A stretch of DNA of 64,000 nucleotides from Tabrizicola aquatica (GTDB lineage Bacteria; Pseudomonadota; Alphaproteobacteria; Rhodobacterales; Rhodobacteraceae), in contig NZ_PJON01000001.1 of assembly GCF_002900975.1 (NCBI RefSeq), positions 1 to 64,000 of the forward strand, given 5' to 3'. Below are positions 8,524 through 15,465 of the stretch, piece after piece (the stretch's first letter is position 1; each line of letters starts with the position of its first letter). The translations under genes were made by a program, and so were the position numbers. The notes beneath the pieces are model-generated. The model had not been told where the DNA came from. It saw nothing but the letters and a program-made list of their open reading frames with translations, and did not search any database.

Positions 8524-9128
8524 AACGCCTTCTGATCGCCGCCCTTCTGCTGACGACGCCAGCCCTGGCCGAAGGTTCGGGCGACCCGACCTGGCCCTGC
8601 ATCCAGCGCAAGCAGCCGCATCTGTCGATCGGCCAGCTTTGGCCCGGCCCGCCCCCAGATGCGGCGGCCGCACACCTTGCGCAGCGCCCCGACATCGCGG
8701 CGCTGGCGCAGGTGTTGGAGCAGCGCCGCCTGCCGATGGACGAGGCCGAGGTGCAGATCGCGGCCTTTGCCAAGGGGGCCAGTGCTGCGGAACTGACCGC
8801 GCTGTTCGTTGCGGTGTTCGACCGGATCGACGCCTATCGCAGCCGCATCATGGCCGGCGTCGCCCGCTATGCCGAGAAGCAGACCGCGCTGAGCGACCAG
8901 ATCGAGGCGCGGCGGGCCGAGATGGCGCGGCTGTCGGCAGCCGCGGCCCCCGATTTCGACAAGATCGACGCCGAGGAGGAGCGGCTGGACTGGGATGTCC
9001 GCATCTTCACCGACCGGCAGGCGCAACTGACCTATGTCTGCGAAACCCCGGTGATCCTGGAGCAACGCGCCTTCGCGTTGGGGCGCGCGATTGCGGCGCA
9101 TCTGGCTACTCCCACTCCAGTTCCTTGA
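8520..9128 (+). CDS. Exported protein of unknown function in PQQ cluster
   Basis: A 202-residue protein with a signal peptide (MKRLLIAALLLTTPALA). The mature start reads GDPTWPCIQRKQPHLSIGQLWPGPP and a single second cysteine lies near the C-terminus (YVCETPV), so one disulfide is possible. The middle part is strongly helical and charged, with heptad-like spacing (residues about 115-160), suggesting a coiled coil. I recognise no domain. It is translationally coupled to the permease (ATGA) and its last 23 bp overlap the convergent SoxH-like gene. Its consistent position suggests a periplasmic accessory role in the quinoprotein system, which is inference. Confidence 0.7.
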   Translation: MKRLLIAALLLTTPALAEGSGDPTWPCIQRKQPHLSIGQLWPGPPPDAAAAHLAQRPDIAALAQVLEQRRLPMDEAEVQIAAFAKGASAAELTALFVAVFDRIDAYRSRIMAGVARYAEKQTALSDQIEARRAEMARLSAAAAPDFDKIDAEEERLDWDVRIFTDRQAQLTYVCETPVILEQRAFALGRAIAAHLATPTPVP

Positions 9129-10152
9129 AGGCGGCGATGGCGTTGCGGGCGTTGATTTCGTCAAAGCCCTGCCAATCGCCGCGCTGGTCGGTGCCGACAT
9201 GGGTTGCGGCCTCGCTCATCGCCTCGCCCGCGATGATGGCGGCGCGGGTCTGGTCGGCCAGTGCCGCAAGGTAGGCGCGCAGGGGGGCCGTGCCCTGGTC
9301 CCAAGGCAAGGACACCGGGCCGTGGCCGGGCACGATCCGCTGCGGCGGGGGATCGGGCGGCTGGGACAGCCAGGCCAGCCAGCCGGTCAGCGAGCCATCG
9401 AGCGAGGGGGTCAGCCCGGCAAAGACCAGATCGCCGGTGAACAGGGTGCCGCTTTCCAGGTGCAACACGGTCAGGTCGTTGTCGGTATGGGCCGTGGCCA
9501 CCGGGTCAAGCCGCAGGGTTGCGCCGCCTAGGGTGATCTCTTGCCGTGCGGCCAGGGTAATGTCCGGCGGGATCGCCCGTGTCCCCAGCATCGCCAGCGC
9601 GCCCGTCTGGCGGGGGATGCTTTCGGCCCAGGTCCCGGCCCGGCGGTCCAGGGCGGAGGGGAGGTTGTGATGGGCGATGATCGTGGCGCCGGCCTCGGAA
9701 AAGACCTCGGCGCCGAAGATGTGGTCGGGGTGCATGTGGGTCAGGATCACATGGCTGATCGGCTGGTCGGTGATCTGGCGGATCGCGGCGTAAAGCCGTT
9801 CGCCGATGGCGCGGCTGCCGCCGGGGTCGATCACGGCCACGGTGTCGCCGATCACGACCCCAAGGTTGGCGATGTCACCGCCGTTGGCCGCCGACAGGGG
9901 CTGGGCCTGGCCGGCATGGGCCAGGACTCCGGGCGCAATTTCGGCCAGGTCAAGTGCGGGCAGGTTGCCCGTCGGACGGCAGGTCCAGGAACCGATCACA
10001 AGGTCCGGGTGCAGGTCGGCCCAGGCGGCGATGCGGGCGCTGGCACCATTCGTGCAATCGGTTTCCGCAAGAGGTTCGGGCGTGGGCAGCAGGCGGTCGG
10101 CGCAGACGGTGGGGGCGGTCACAAGGCAGGCGGTGACGACCAGATGGTACAT
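9106..10152 (-). CDS. Quinoprotein relay system zinc metallohydrolase (SoxH-like MBL fold)
   Basis: A 348-residue exported protein of the metallo-beta-lactamase superfamily, with a signal peptide at the N-terminus and the zinc motif HMHPDH at residues 139-144, followed by further ligands (ATAHTDNDL; VPGHGPV). It resembles SoxH and matches the 'quinoprotein relay system zinc metallohydrolase' families found with PQQ enzymes. It has no sulfur-oxidation partners here, but the SoxYZ-like carrier is its divergent neighbour, and the two probably act together. It has a strong ribosome site (AAGGAGG) and a shared TACTTTCGGATGA motif 48 bp upstream of the start. The substrate is unknown. Confidence 0.85.
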   Translation of the reverse strand: MYHLVVTACLVTAPTVCADRLLPTPEPLAETDCTNGASARIAAWADLHPDLVIGSWTCRPTGNLPALDLAEIAPGVLAHAGQAQPLSAANGGDIANLGVVIGDTVAVIDPGGSRAIGERLYAAIRQITDQPISHVILTHMHPDHIFGAEVFSEAGATIIAHHNLPSALDRRAGTWAESIPRQTGALAMLGTRAIPPDITLAARQEITLGGATLRLDPVATAHTDNDLTVLHLESGTLFTGDLVFAGLTPSLDGSLTGWLAWLSQPPDPPPQRIVPGHGPVSLPWDQGTAPLRAYLAALADQTRAAIIAGEAMSEAATHVGTDQRGDWQGFDEINARNAIAAFKELEWE

Positions 10153-10200
10153 GGCGGGCCTCCTTCAGGGTAGTCTAGCGCATCGGCGGGGCAGGGGGGA

Positions 10201-10213
10201 TCATCCGAAAGTA
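10201..10213 (-). promoter_or_regulatory. Shared 13-bp motif TACTTTCGGATGA upstream of SoxH-like gene
   Basis: Read on the minus strand, TACTTTCGGATGA ends 48 bp before the SoxH-like start at 10152. It differs from the xoxF copy at two of 13 positions. A TAGACT hexamer about 24 bp downstream could be the -10 box. It may also serve the divergent SoxYZ-like gene. Confidence 0.5.
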
Positions 10214-10265
10214 CGACTGGTCCCGAGGGCGGGATTCGTGCGGTAGTGGGGTGGGAGGAAGCGCC

Positions 10266-11066
10266 ATGCCGCATGTGTTTCCGGCCGTCCTTGCCGCCAT
10301 CCTGCTGTGCCCCGCGCCCGTGCTGGCGCAGGACAATCCGCTGGTGGAAAGCCCCGCCTGGGAGGAGTTGAAGGGCCTGGTGCCCAGCGGCGAGACCGCC
10401 ACCGAGAACTCCGGCGTTCTGCTTCTGGACGCGCCAAGCCGCGCCAGCGATCCGGCCTTTGTCCCGGTCCATCTGACTCAACCGCCCGGCGCCCCGGCGA
10501 TCCGGGCGCTGACGGTGGTGATCGACGAGAACCCCGCGCCGGTCGCCGCCGAGATCACGCTTGGCCCGGCAATGCTGCCCCTGGACATGGAGTTGCGGCT
10601 GCGGGTGAATGCCTATTCCAACGTCCGCGCCATCGCCGTGACCGACACGGCCAGCGTGCTGGCGGGGCGCCATGTCAAGGCAAGCGGCGGGTGTGCTGCC
10701 CCTGCGTCCAAGGACCTGGAGGCGCTGCGGGCCGAGATGGGGCAGATGCGGTTCCAGATCCTGTCCTCGGAACCCGAAGGCACGAAGATGCGCCACACCG
10801 CAAAGCTGATGCTGCGGCATCCGAACACCACCGGGTTCCAGCGCGATCAGGTGACGCTGCTGAACATCCCGGCGCATTTTGTCGATGTGCTGGAGGTCCG
10901 GCAGGGCGATGACCTGCTGTTCAAGATCACGGCGGGCATCTCGATTTCTGAGGACCCGGTCTTTCAGTTCCGCTTTCTGGACAACGGGGCCGAGGAGATC
11001 ACGGTTCATGCCGAGGATACCGACGGCAATGTCTTTGACCAAAGCTTTCCCATGACCGGGCTTTAG
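10266..11066 (+). CDS. Quinoprotein dehydrogenase-associated SoxYZ-like carrier
   Basis: A 266-residue exported protein that fuses a SoxY-like domain to a SoxZ-like domain. The SoxY part ends in the carrier-type segment ASGGCAAP, with Cys143 in the place of the SoxY sulfur-carrying cysteine, here internal instead of C-terminal. The SoxZ-like half follows (residues about 165-266, with the typical PAHFVDVLEVRQGDDLLF). The family is known as the fused SoxYZ-like carrier of PQQ clusters; what it carries is unknown. The ATG at 10266 follows GGAGGAA, so a GTG 15 bases upstream is not used. It is divergent from the SoxH-like gene and its stop overlaps the convergent ABC ATPase stop by four bases. 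Confidence 0.85.
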   Translation: MPHVFPAVLAAILLCPAPVLAQDNPLVESPAWEELKGLVPSGETATENSGVLLLDAPSRASDPAFVPVHLTQPPGAPAIRALTVVIDENPAPVAAEITLGPAMLPLDMELRLRVNAYSNVRAIAVTDTASVLAGRHVKASGGCAAPASKDLEALRAEMGQMRFQILSSEPEGTKMRHTAKLMLRHPNTTGFQRDQVTLLNIPAHFVDVLEVRQGDDLLFKITAGISISEDPVFQFRFLDNGAEEITVHAEDTDGNVFDQSFPMTGL

Positions 11067-11650
11067 CCGTCCAGCGTGGCCGGGCTGCCTGACAGGGTCA
11101 GAACCTGCGCCCTCAGGCGTGCGGCTTCGGTCGGGTCATGCGTGACGAAGATCAGCGAGACCCCGGCCCGATCCAGCAATGCTGCGGTCAGGTCCAGCAT
11201 CCGCCCGGCGGTGTCGGCATCCAGCGAGGCGAAGGGTTCGTCCATCAGAAGGGTCGTGGGGGAGGGCGCAAAGGCGCGCGCCAGGGCCAGCCGCCGCTGC
11301 TGTCCAAGCGAAAGCTGGCGGGGGTAAAGAGCGTCTTTCCCGGCCAGGCCGACCTCGGCCAAAAGGGCGCGGGCCAAGTCGGGCGCGACCTGGGTGGGCA
11401 GGGTGATGTTCTCCAGCGCCGTGCGCCAAGGCAGGAGGGTCGGTTCCTGAAAGACGACCGTGGTGCGGCCGGGTTCGGTCACGGTCCCGTCGAACGCGTG
11501 GTCCAGTCCCGCCACGATGCGCAGGAAGGTGGTCTTGCCAATCCCCGAAGGCCCCAGGATAGCCACACGCTGTCCCTGGGTCAGCGTCAGCCGGATCGGC
11601 CCGAGGACCGGGCGACCGGCGAAGGACTTGGCGCGGATGTCAATGTCCAT
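11063..11650 (-). CDS. ABC transporter ATP-binding protein (SsuB/TauB-like)
   Basis: A 195-residue ATPase, short for the nitrate/sulfonate/taurine family (usually about 240-270). Walker A is GPSGIGKTT (residues 33-41), the signature is the unusual LSLGQQRR, and Walker B is LLMDEPFASLDAD. The start at 11650 overlaps the end of the permease gene (stop at 11640), so translation is coupled; a longer frame to 11695 lies inside that gene. With the upstream permease and binding protein it forms an importer whose substrate is unknown. Position inside the methanol-oxidation island and the shared promoter motif tie it to that metabolism. Confidence 0.85.
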   Translation of the reverse strand: MDIDIRAKSFAGRPVLGPIRLTLTQGQRVAILGPSGIGKTTFLRIVAGLDHAFDGTVTEPGRTTVVFQEPTLLPWRTALENITLPTQVAPDLARALLAEVGLAGKDALYPRQLSLGQQRRLALARAFAPSPTTLLMDEPFASLDADTAGRMLDLTAALLDRAGVSLIFVTHDPTEAARLRAQVLTLSGSPATLDG

Positions 11651-12419
11651 CCTGCCTCCACCGCCCGGCATGACGTTCCAACGGCCGCAGGACAAGGTAT
11701 TCGATCACCAGCATGACCAGAATGAAGGTGAAGGCATAGGCCAGGATATGCGCCACCCGGAACATCGAGAAATTGAGGTGGATCTGGAACCCGACGCCGC
11801 TGGACCGGCCCAGGAATTCGACCACCAGCACGATCTTCCAGATCAGCGACAGGCCCGCCCGCGCCGCCCCGGCGATATAGGGGGCCATCTGCGGCAGGAC
11901 GACATGGCGCAACCGGGCGCCGGTGGGCATACGGAAGATGCGCGCCAGGTCGTCGAGGTCGGGGCGCAGGGCGCGGGCCCCCTCGCGCACCATCACGGTG
12001 ACAAGGGGGACCTTGTTGATGACGACGGCGGCGACGGCGGCGACCTCGTTCAGGCCGATCCAGATGTAACACAGGACCGTGACCACCAGCGCGGGCATGT
12101 TGACCAGGATCACCAGCCAGGGGTTCAGCCAGCGGTCGGTCCCGTGGCTGCGGCCCAGCACCAGGCCAAGGGCCACGCCGATGCCCATGGCCACGACGAA
12201 GGCGGCAACGACCCTTAGCAGGGTGATGCCGGTGTTCGTCAGAAGGCGGCCGGACGCGGCTTCATCGGCCAGCACCGTCCAGACCCGCAGCGGGCCGGGC
12301 ATGGTCGTGGGTTCGGCCACGATCGCCGCGACGATCGCCCACAAAGCCAGGAAGGCGCCCAGCGACAGGACCACCGGAAGGCTTGCCGATGCGCGCCCGA
12401 TTTGTGCGGGGCTAGTCAC
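11640..12419 (-). CDS. ABC transporter permease (SsuC/TauC-like)
   Basis: A 259-residue inner-membrane protein with about six transmembrane segments and the binding-protein-dependent transport signature near EGARALRPDLDDLARIFRMP. It belongs to the nitrate/sulfonate/taurine permease family. The likely start is the GTG at 12419, whose codon overlaps the stop region of the binding-protein gene by eight bases, so the three genes are one operon. The longer frame that starts at 12479 would lie inside that upstream gene. Confidence 0.82.
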   Translation of the reverse strand: MTSPAQIGRASASLPVVLSLGAFLALWAIVAAIVAEPTTMPGPLRVWTVLADEAASGRLLTNTGITLLRVVAAFVVAMGIGVALGLVLGRSHGTDRWLNPWLVILVNMPALVVTVLCYIWIGLNEVAAVAAVVINKVPLVTVMVREGARALRPDLDDLARIFRMPTGARLRHVVLPQMAPYIAGAARAGLSLIWKIVLVVEFLGRSSGVGFQIHLNFSMFRVAHILAYAFTFILVMLVIEYLVLRPLERHAGRWRQDGH

Positions 12420-13380
12420 CTTTGTAGAACACGCCTTCGGGCAGTTCCTTGACCTTGCCCAGCAGTTCCTCTCCGCCAAGTTCGACCATCAGGGCAAAGA
12501 CCTTGGCGGCGTTCGCTTCGTCGACCGGGGCGTCGGCGGGAACCCCCTGCCGCCAGCCTTCGCGCAGGGCGGCGAATTCGGCGTCGTCCTCGGCGTTCAT
12601 GATCGGGCGCAGGCGCTGCCAGGCTGCGTCGTCGGTCAGCAGCAGGTCCTTGGCCGCACGAGAGGCCCGCTTCAGCGCGGCGGCGAGTTCCGGTTTCTCC
12701 TGCACCAGTTCGTCGTCCATCACATAGCCCAGAAGCGGCGTGGCCGGGTCCAGGCCCAGGGCCGTGGCGGCCTCGGCCACGGTGATCAGTTCCCGCATGC
12801 CGTGGACCTTCATCTTGGCCAGGAAGTTCCAGAAGTTGATGACGCCGTCGACCTCGCCCGAAAGGCCGGCCTCGTAGATCATCGGAGGGGCGCCGAAAAC
12901 CTGTTCGGTGACGGTGGCCAGATCCTCGCCGGTTTCCTGCCGGGCATAGGCGCGCAGGATCAGCCAGCTTTTGTCCACCGGCCCGCCGGCGATGCCGATC
13001 TTCTTGCCTTTCAGGTCCGCCAGCGTCTGTGCCGGGCTGTCCTGGGGGACAAGAAGGGCACCGACGGCGGTGGAGAAGGGAATAAAGACGTAATTCTTGC
13101 CCTCGGCCCGCTGCTGCGCGACCCAAAGCCAGTCGGACACGATTGCATCGACCTCGCCCCCGGCAAGGGCGATCTGGGTCGCGGGGTTGCCCGCAAGCTC
13201 GGTGATCTTCAGGTCGAACCCTTCGGCCTTGTCCAGACCGTAGTGCTGGATGGTGTCCAACTCCCACCGCACGGTGCCGGAGGCCAGGGTGCCGACAGTC
13301 AACTCCTCGGCCCGGGCGGCAGGGGCCAGCGACAGGGCAGCAACAAGCGCCGCAGCGCCCATGCGGAAGCGGTCAAGCAT
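12412..13380 (-). CDS. ABC transporter substrate-binding protein (NMT1/SsuA-like)
   Basis: A 322-residue periplasmic protein with a signal peptide (through PAARAEE) and an NMT1/SsuA-type fold (VGTLASGTVRWELDTI; DLKGKKIGIAGGPVDKSW). Family members bind sulfonates, nitrate, thiamine precursors and other small molecules; this one cannot be assigned a ligand by eye. The ATG at 13380 is preceded by AGGAG; a start nine codons upstream is less likely. A shared TACTTTGGGTTGA motif lies 51 bp upstream, which suggests co-regulation with xoxF. It is the first gene of the three-gene importer operon and is divergent from the response regulator. Confidence 0.85.
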   Translation of the reverse strand: MLDRFRMGAAALVAALSLAPAARAEELTVGTLASGTVRWELDTIQHYGLDKAEGFDLKITELAGNPATQIALAGGEVDAIVSDWLWVAQQRAEGKNYVFIPFSTAVGALLVPQDSPAQTLADLKGKKIGIAGGPVDKSWLILRAYARQETGEDLATVTEQVFGAPPMIYEAGLSGEVDGVINFWNFLAKMKVHGMRELITVAEAATALGLDPATPLLGYVMDDELVQEKPELAAALKRASRAAKDLLLTDDAAWQRLRPIMNAEDDAEFAALREGWRQGVPADAPVDEANAAKVFALMVELGGEELLGKVKELPEGVFYKGD

Positions 13381-13431
13381 TTTGATACTCCTGATTTTCT
13401 CAACCATGCCACGGTGGGGGCGATCCGTAAA

Positions 13432-13444
13432 TCAACCCAAAGTA
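13432..13444 (-). promoter_or_regulatory. Shared 13-bp motif TACTTTGGGTTGA upstream of the SsuABC-like operon
   Basis: On the minus strand TACTTTGGGTTGA matches the xoxF copy at 12 of 13 positions and ends 51 bp before the binding-protein ATG. TTTACG follows immediately and, with CATGGT 17 bp on, could form a weak promoter. The divergent response-regulator gene starts 142 bp to the right. Confidence 0.55.
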
Positions 13445-13585
13445 GGAGATACCTGCCGGAAAAAACCTGACATGATCGGGCTTTGGAGACTTTCGGAAAA
13501 CAACCGGAAGCAGAGGAACCCGCGGCGCTGGCACGGCGTTGGTTCTGATCCGCGCAGCGGTCCGGGCGCGGTATGGGAGGAGAAC

Positions 13586-14296
13586 ATGCGGCACCAGATC
13601 GTGGTCGAACCCTGCGGTTCGGCAAGCGGCGTCATGATGAAGGTCGATGACCTTCTGATCGTCGATGACCATCCGCTGATGTGCGAGGCGCTGACGATTA
13701 CCCTGCGCGTCGCCTTCGGCTTGCGGCAGGCCCAGTGCGAGCGGAACCTGGCCGCAGCAATCCAGCGGCTGAAATGCGGCAAGTTGCCCGACGCGATCCT
13801 GCTGGACCTGAACCTGCCGGACGCCAAAGGGTCCGAGGGGATGGTGACCCTGGCCCGTGTGGCCGCGGGCGTGCCCATCGCGGTGATTTCGGCCAACGAG
13901 GACCCGGCGATGATCAGTGCGGTCATGGCGGCCGGGGCGCAGGGCTATATCAGCAAATCGCTAAGCCGCGAGGCGATGTGTGCGGCGCTGCGGCGGGTCT
14001 GGTCGGGCGAGAAGGTGACACCGGAGGGCTATGACCCGGACGACGCCCCGCAGCACCTGGCGCTGCCGGACATGGAGGAAATCGCGCATCGTTTCGCGTC
14101 GCTGACCCACCAGCAGTCGCGCATCCTGCGGCAGATCTGCCTTGGCAAGGCGAACAAGGAAATCTCTTACGCGCTGAACATCTCGGAGGCGACCGTGAAG
14201 ACCCACATCGCGGCGCTGATGGACAAGATCGGCGCGCGGCGGCGGACCCAGGTCGTGCTGCTTGCCAAGGCGATCAAGCTTTACGACTGCGACTGA
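13586..14296 (+). CDS. LuxR/NarL-family response regulator (FlhR-like)
   Basis: A 236-residue two-component DNA-binding regulator. The receiver domain has the acidic pair Asp27-Asp28 and the phospho-acceptor Asp74 (ILLDLNLPDA). The C-terminal LuxR-type helix-turn-helix reads IISYAL-like NKEISYALNISEATVKTHIA around residues 190-210. The ATG at 13586 has a strong GGAGGAG; a long upstream extension to 13250 crosses the divergent promoter and is rejected. In Paracoccus denitrificans the flhSR pair controls flhA and related genes. By position this is the likely output of the FIST/kinase genes that follow and the best candidate to bind the shared 13-bp motif; both are inference. Confidence 0.86.
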   Translation: MRHQIVVEPCGSASGVMMKVDDLLIVDDHPLMCEALTITLRVAFGLRQAQCERNLAAAIQRLKCGKLPDAILLDLNLPDAKGSEGMVTLARVAAGVPIAVISANEDPAMISAVMAAGAQGYISKSLSREAMCAALRRVWSGEKVTPEGYDPDDAPQHLALPDMEEIAHRFASLTHQQSRILRQICLGKANKEISYALNISEATVKTHIAALMDKIGARRRTQVVLLAKAIKLYDCD

Positions 14297-14319
14297 GCAA
14301 ACAGGGGGCCGGGAAAACG

Positions 14320-15465
14320 GTGAGGGAGTCTTCCGCTTCGCACATCACGGCCCCAGTCCAGGCAACGATCCACATGGGGGATGTGGCCTCGGCGGCCGCC
14401 GGCCTGCTGTCGACCCTTGCGCCGGTCAAGCCGGACCTGGTTCTGATCTTTGCGTCGCCCAGTGCCATGCTTCCCGTATTGGCGGCCGAGATGCGCAAGG
14501 GCCTGCCTGCCAGCACAAGGATCATCGGCTGCTCCTCGGCCGGGGAGTTGTCCGGCGAGGGCTACTGCAATGGCACGGCGGTTGCGATCGGCTTTCCCGC
14601 GCGCAGCTTCCGGTCCGAGGTGCTGGTGCTGGACGAGTTGTCACGCCTGCCGGTGTCGCGCTGGATGACCGGGTTGCGCGACATGCTGGCGCGCTTCAAG
14701 CCTGACCCGGGCCGCAGGCTTTTCGGGATTCTGCTGGTGGACGGGTCGTCTCAGCAGGAAGAGGTGCTGGTTGCGACGCTGGATGCCGCGCTGCCGCATG
14801 TGATGGTCATGGGGGGCTCGGCCGGCGATGACCTGGATTTCTCGCAGACCTTCGTGATCGCCGATCAGGCCGTGTTGCAGGATGTTGCGATCCTTTGCCT
14901 GATCGAGACCGACCTTGATGTGCGCGACCTGATCTTCGACCATTTCCGCGCCACGGAAACCCGCATGATCGTCACCCGCGCCAATCCGGCGGAACGGCTT
15001 TTGCTGGAGATCAACGCCGAACCCGCCGCCGAGGAATACGCCCGCATCGTCGGGGTTCCCGTCGCCGAACTGTCGCCGCTGGTGTTCGCCCGGCATCCCT
15101 TGCTGGTGAACATGGGGGGGCGGTTCTTTGTCCGTGCGATCCGCCAGCAGACCGAGGAGGGCGGGCTTTTGCTGATGTCCTCGATCGACACTGGCGCGGT
15201 GATGTCGCTGGGCCTGGCCGAGGACCTGACCGAAGGCTTCGAGGCGATGTTGCGCGGTCTGCCCGCCACCCCGTCGCTGATCCTGTCCTTTGACTGCATC
15301 CTGCGGCGGCTGGCGATGGAACATGCGGGGCTTGGCGGCGTTATCAAGGATATCTTCCACCGCTACAACATGGCCGGTTTCAACACCTATGGCGAACAGC
15401 ATGGCGGCATGCACATGAACCAGACTTTCGTCGGCCTGGCCTTCCTGGACCCCGAGAGGCACTAG
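14320..15465 (+). CDS. FIST N/C-domain sensory protein
   Basis: A 381-residue cytoplasmic protein consisting of a FIST N domain (LVLIFASPSAMLPVLA; IIGCSSAGELSGEG) and a FIST C domain (VFARHPLLVNMGGRFFVRAIRQ; the conserved FNTYGEQ near the end). FIST proteins are small-molecule or haem/NO sensors (as in NosP) that modulate an adjacent kinase. The stop abuts the kinase ATG, which fits a sensor/kinase pair. The GTG at 14320 is the most upstream start; an ATG at 14374 would shorten the protein by 18 residues and cannot be excluded. What it senses here (formaldehyde, haem, lanthanide or PQQ status) is unknown. Confidence 0.85.
   Translation: MRESSASHITAPVQATIHMGDVASAAAGLLSTLAPVKPDLVLIFASPSAMLPVLAAEMRKGLPASTRIIGCSSAGELSGEGYCNGTAVAIGFPARSFRSEVLVLDELSRLPVSRWMTGLRDMLARFKPDPGRRLFGILLVDGSSQQEEVLVATLDAALPHVMVMGGSAGDDLDFSQTFVIADQAVLQDVAILCLIETDLDVRDLIFDHFRATETRMIVTRANPAERLLLEINAEPAAEEYARIVGVPVAELSPLVFARHPLLVNMGGRFFVRAIRQQTEEGGLLLMSSIDTGAVMSLGLAEDLTEGFEAMLRGLPATPSLILSFDCILRRLAMEHAGLGGVIKDIFHRYNMAGFNTYGEQHGGMHMNQTFVGLAFLDPERH

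Noticed and set aside
13488-13500. Possible fifth copy of the 13-bp motif (GACTTTCGGAAAA) before the response regulator
   Set aside because: It breaks two of the nine invariant positions (T11 and G12) and lies at a different distance (85 bp) from the start.
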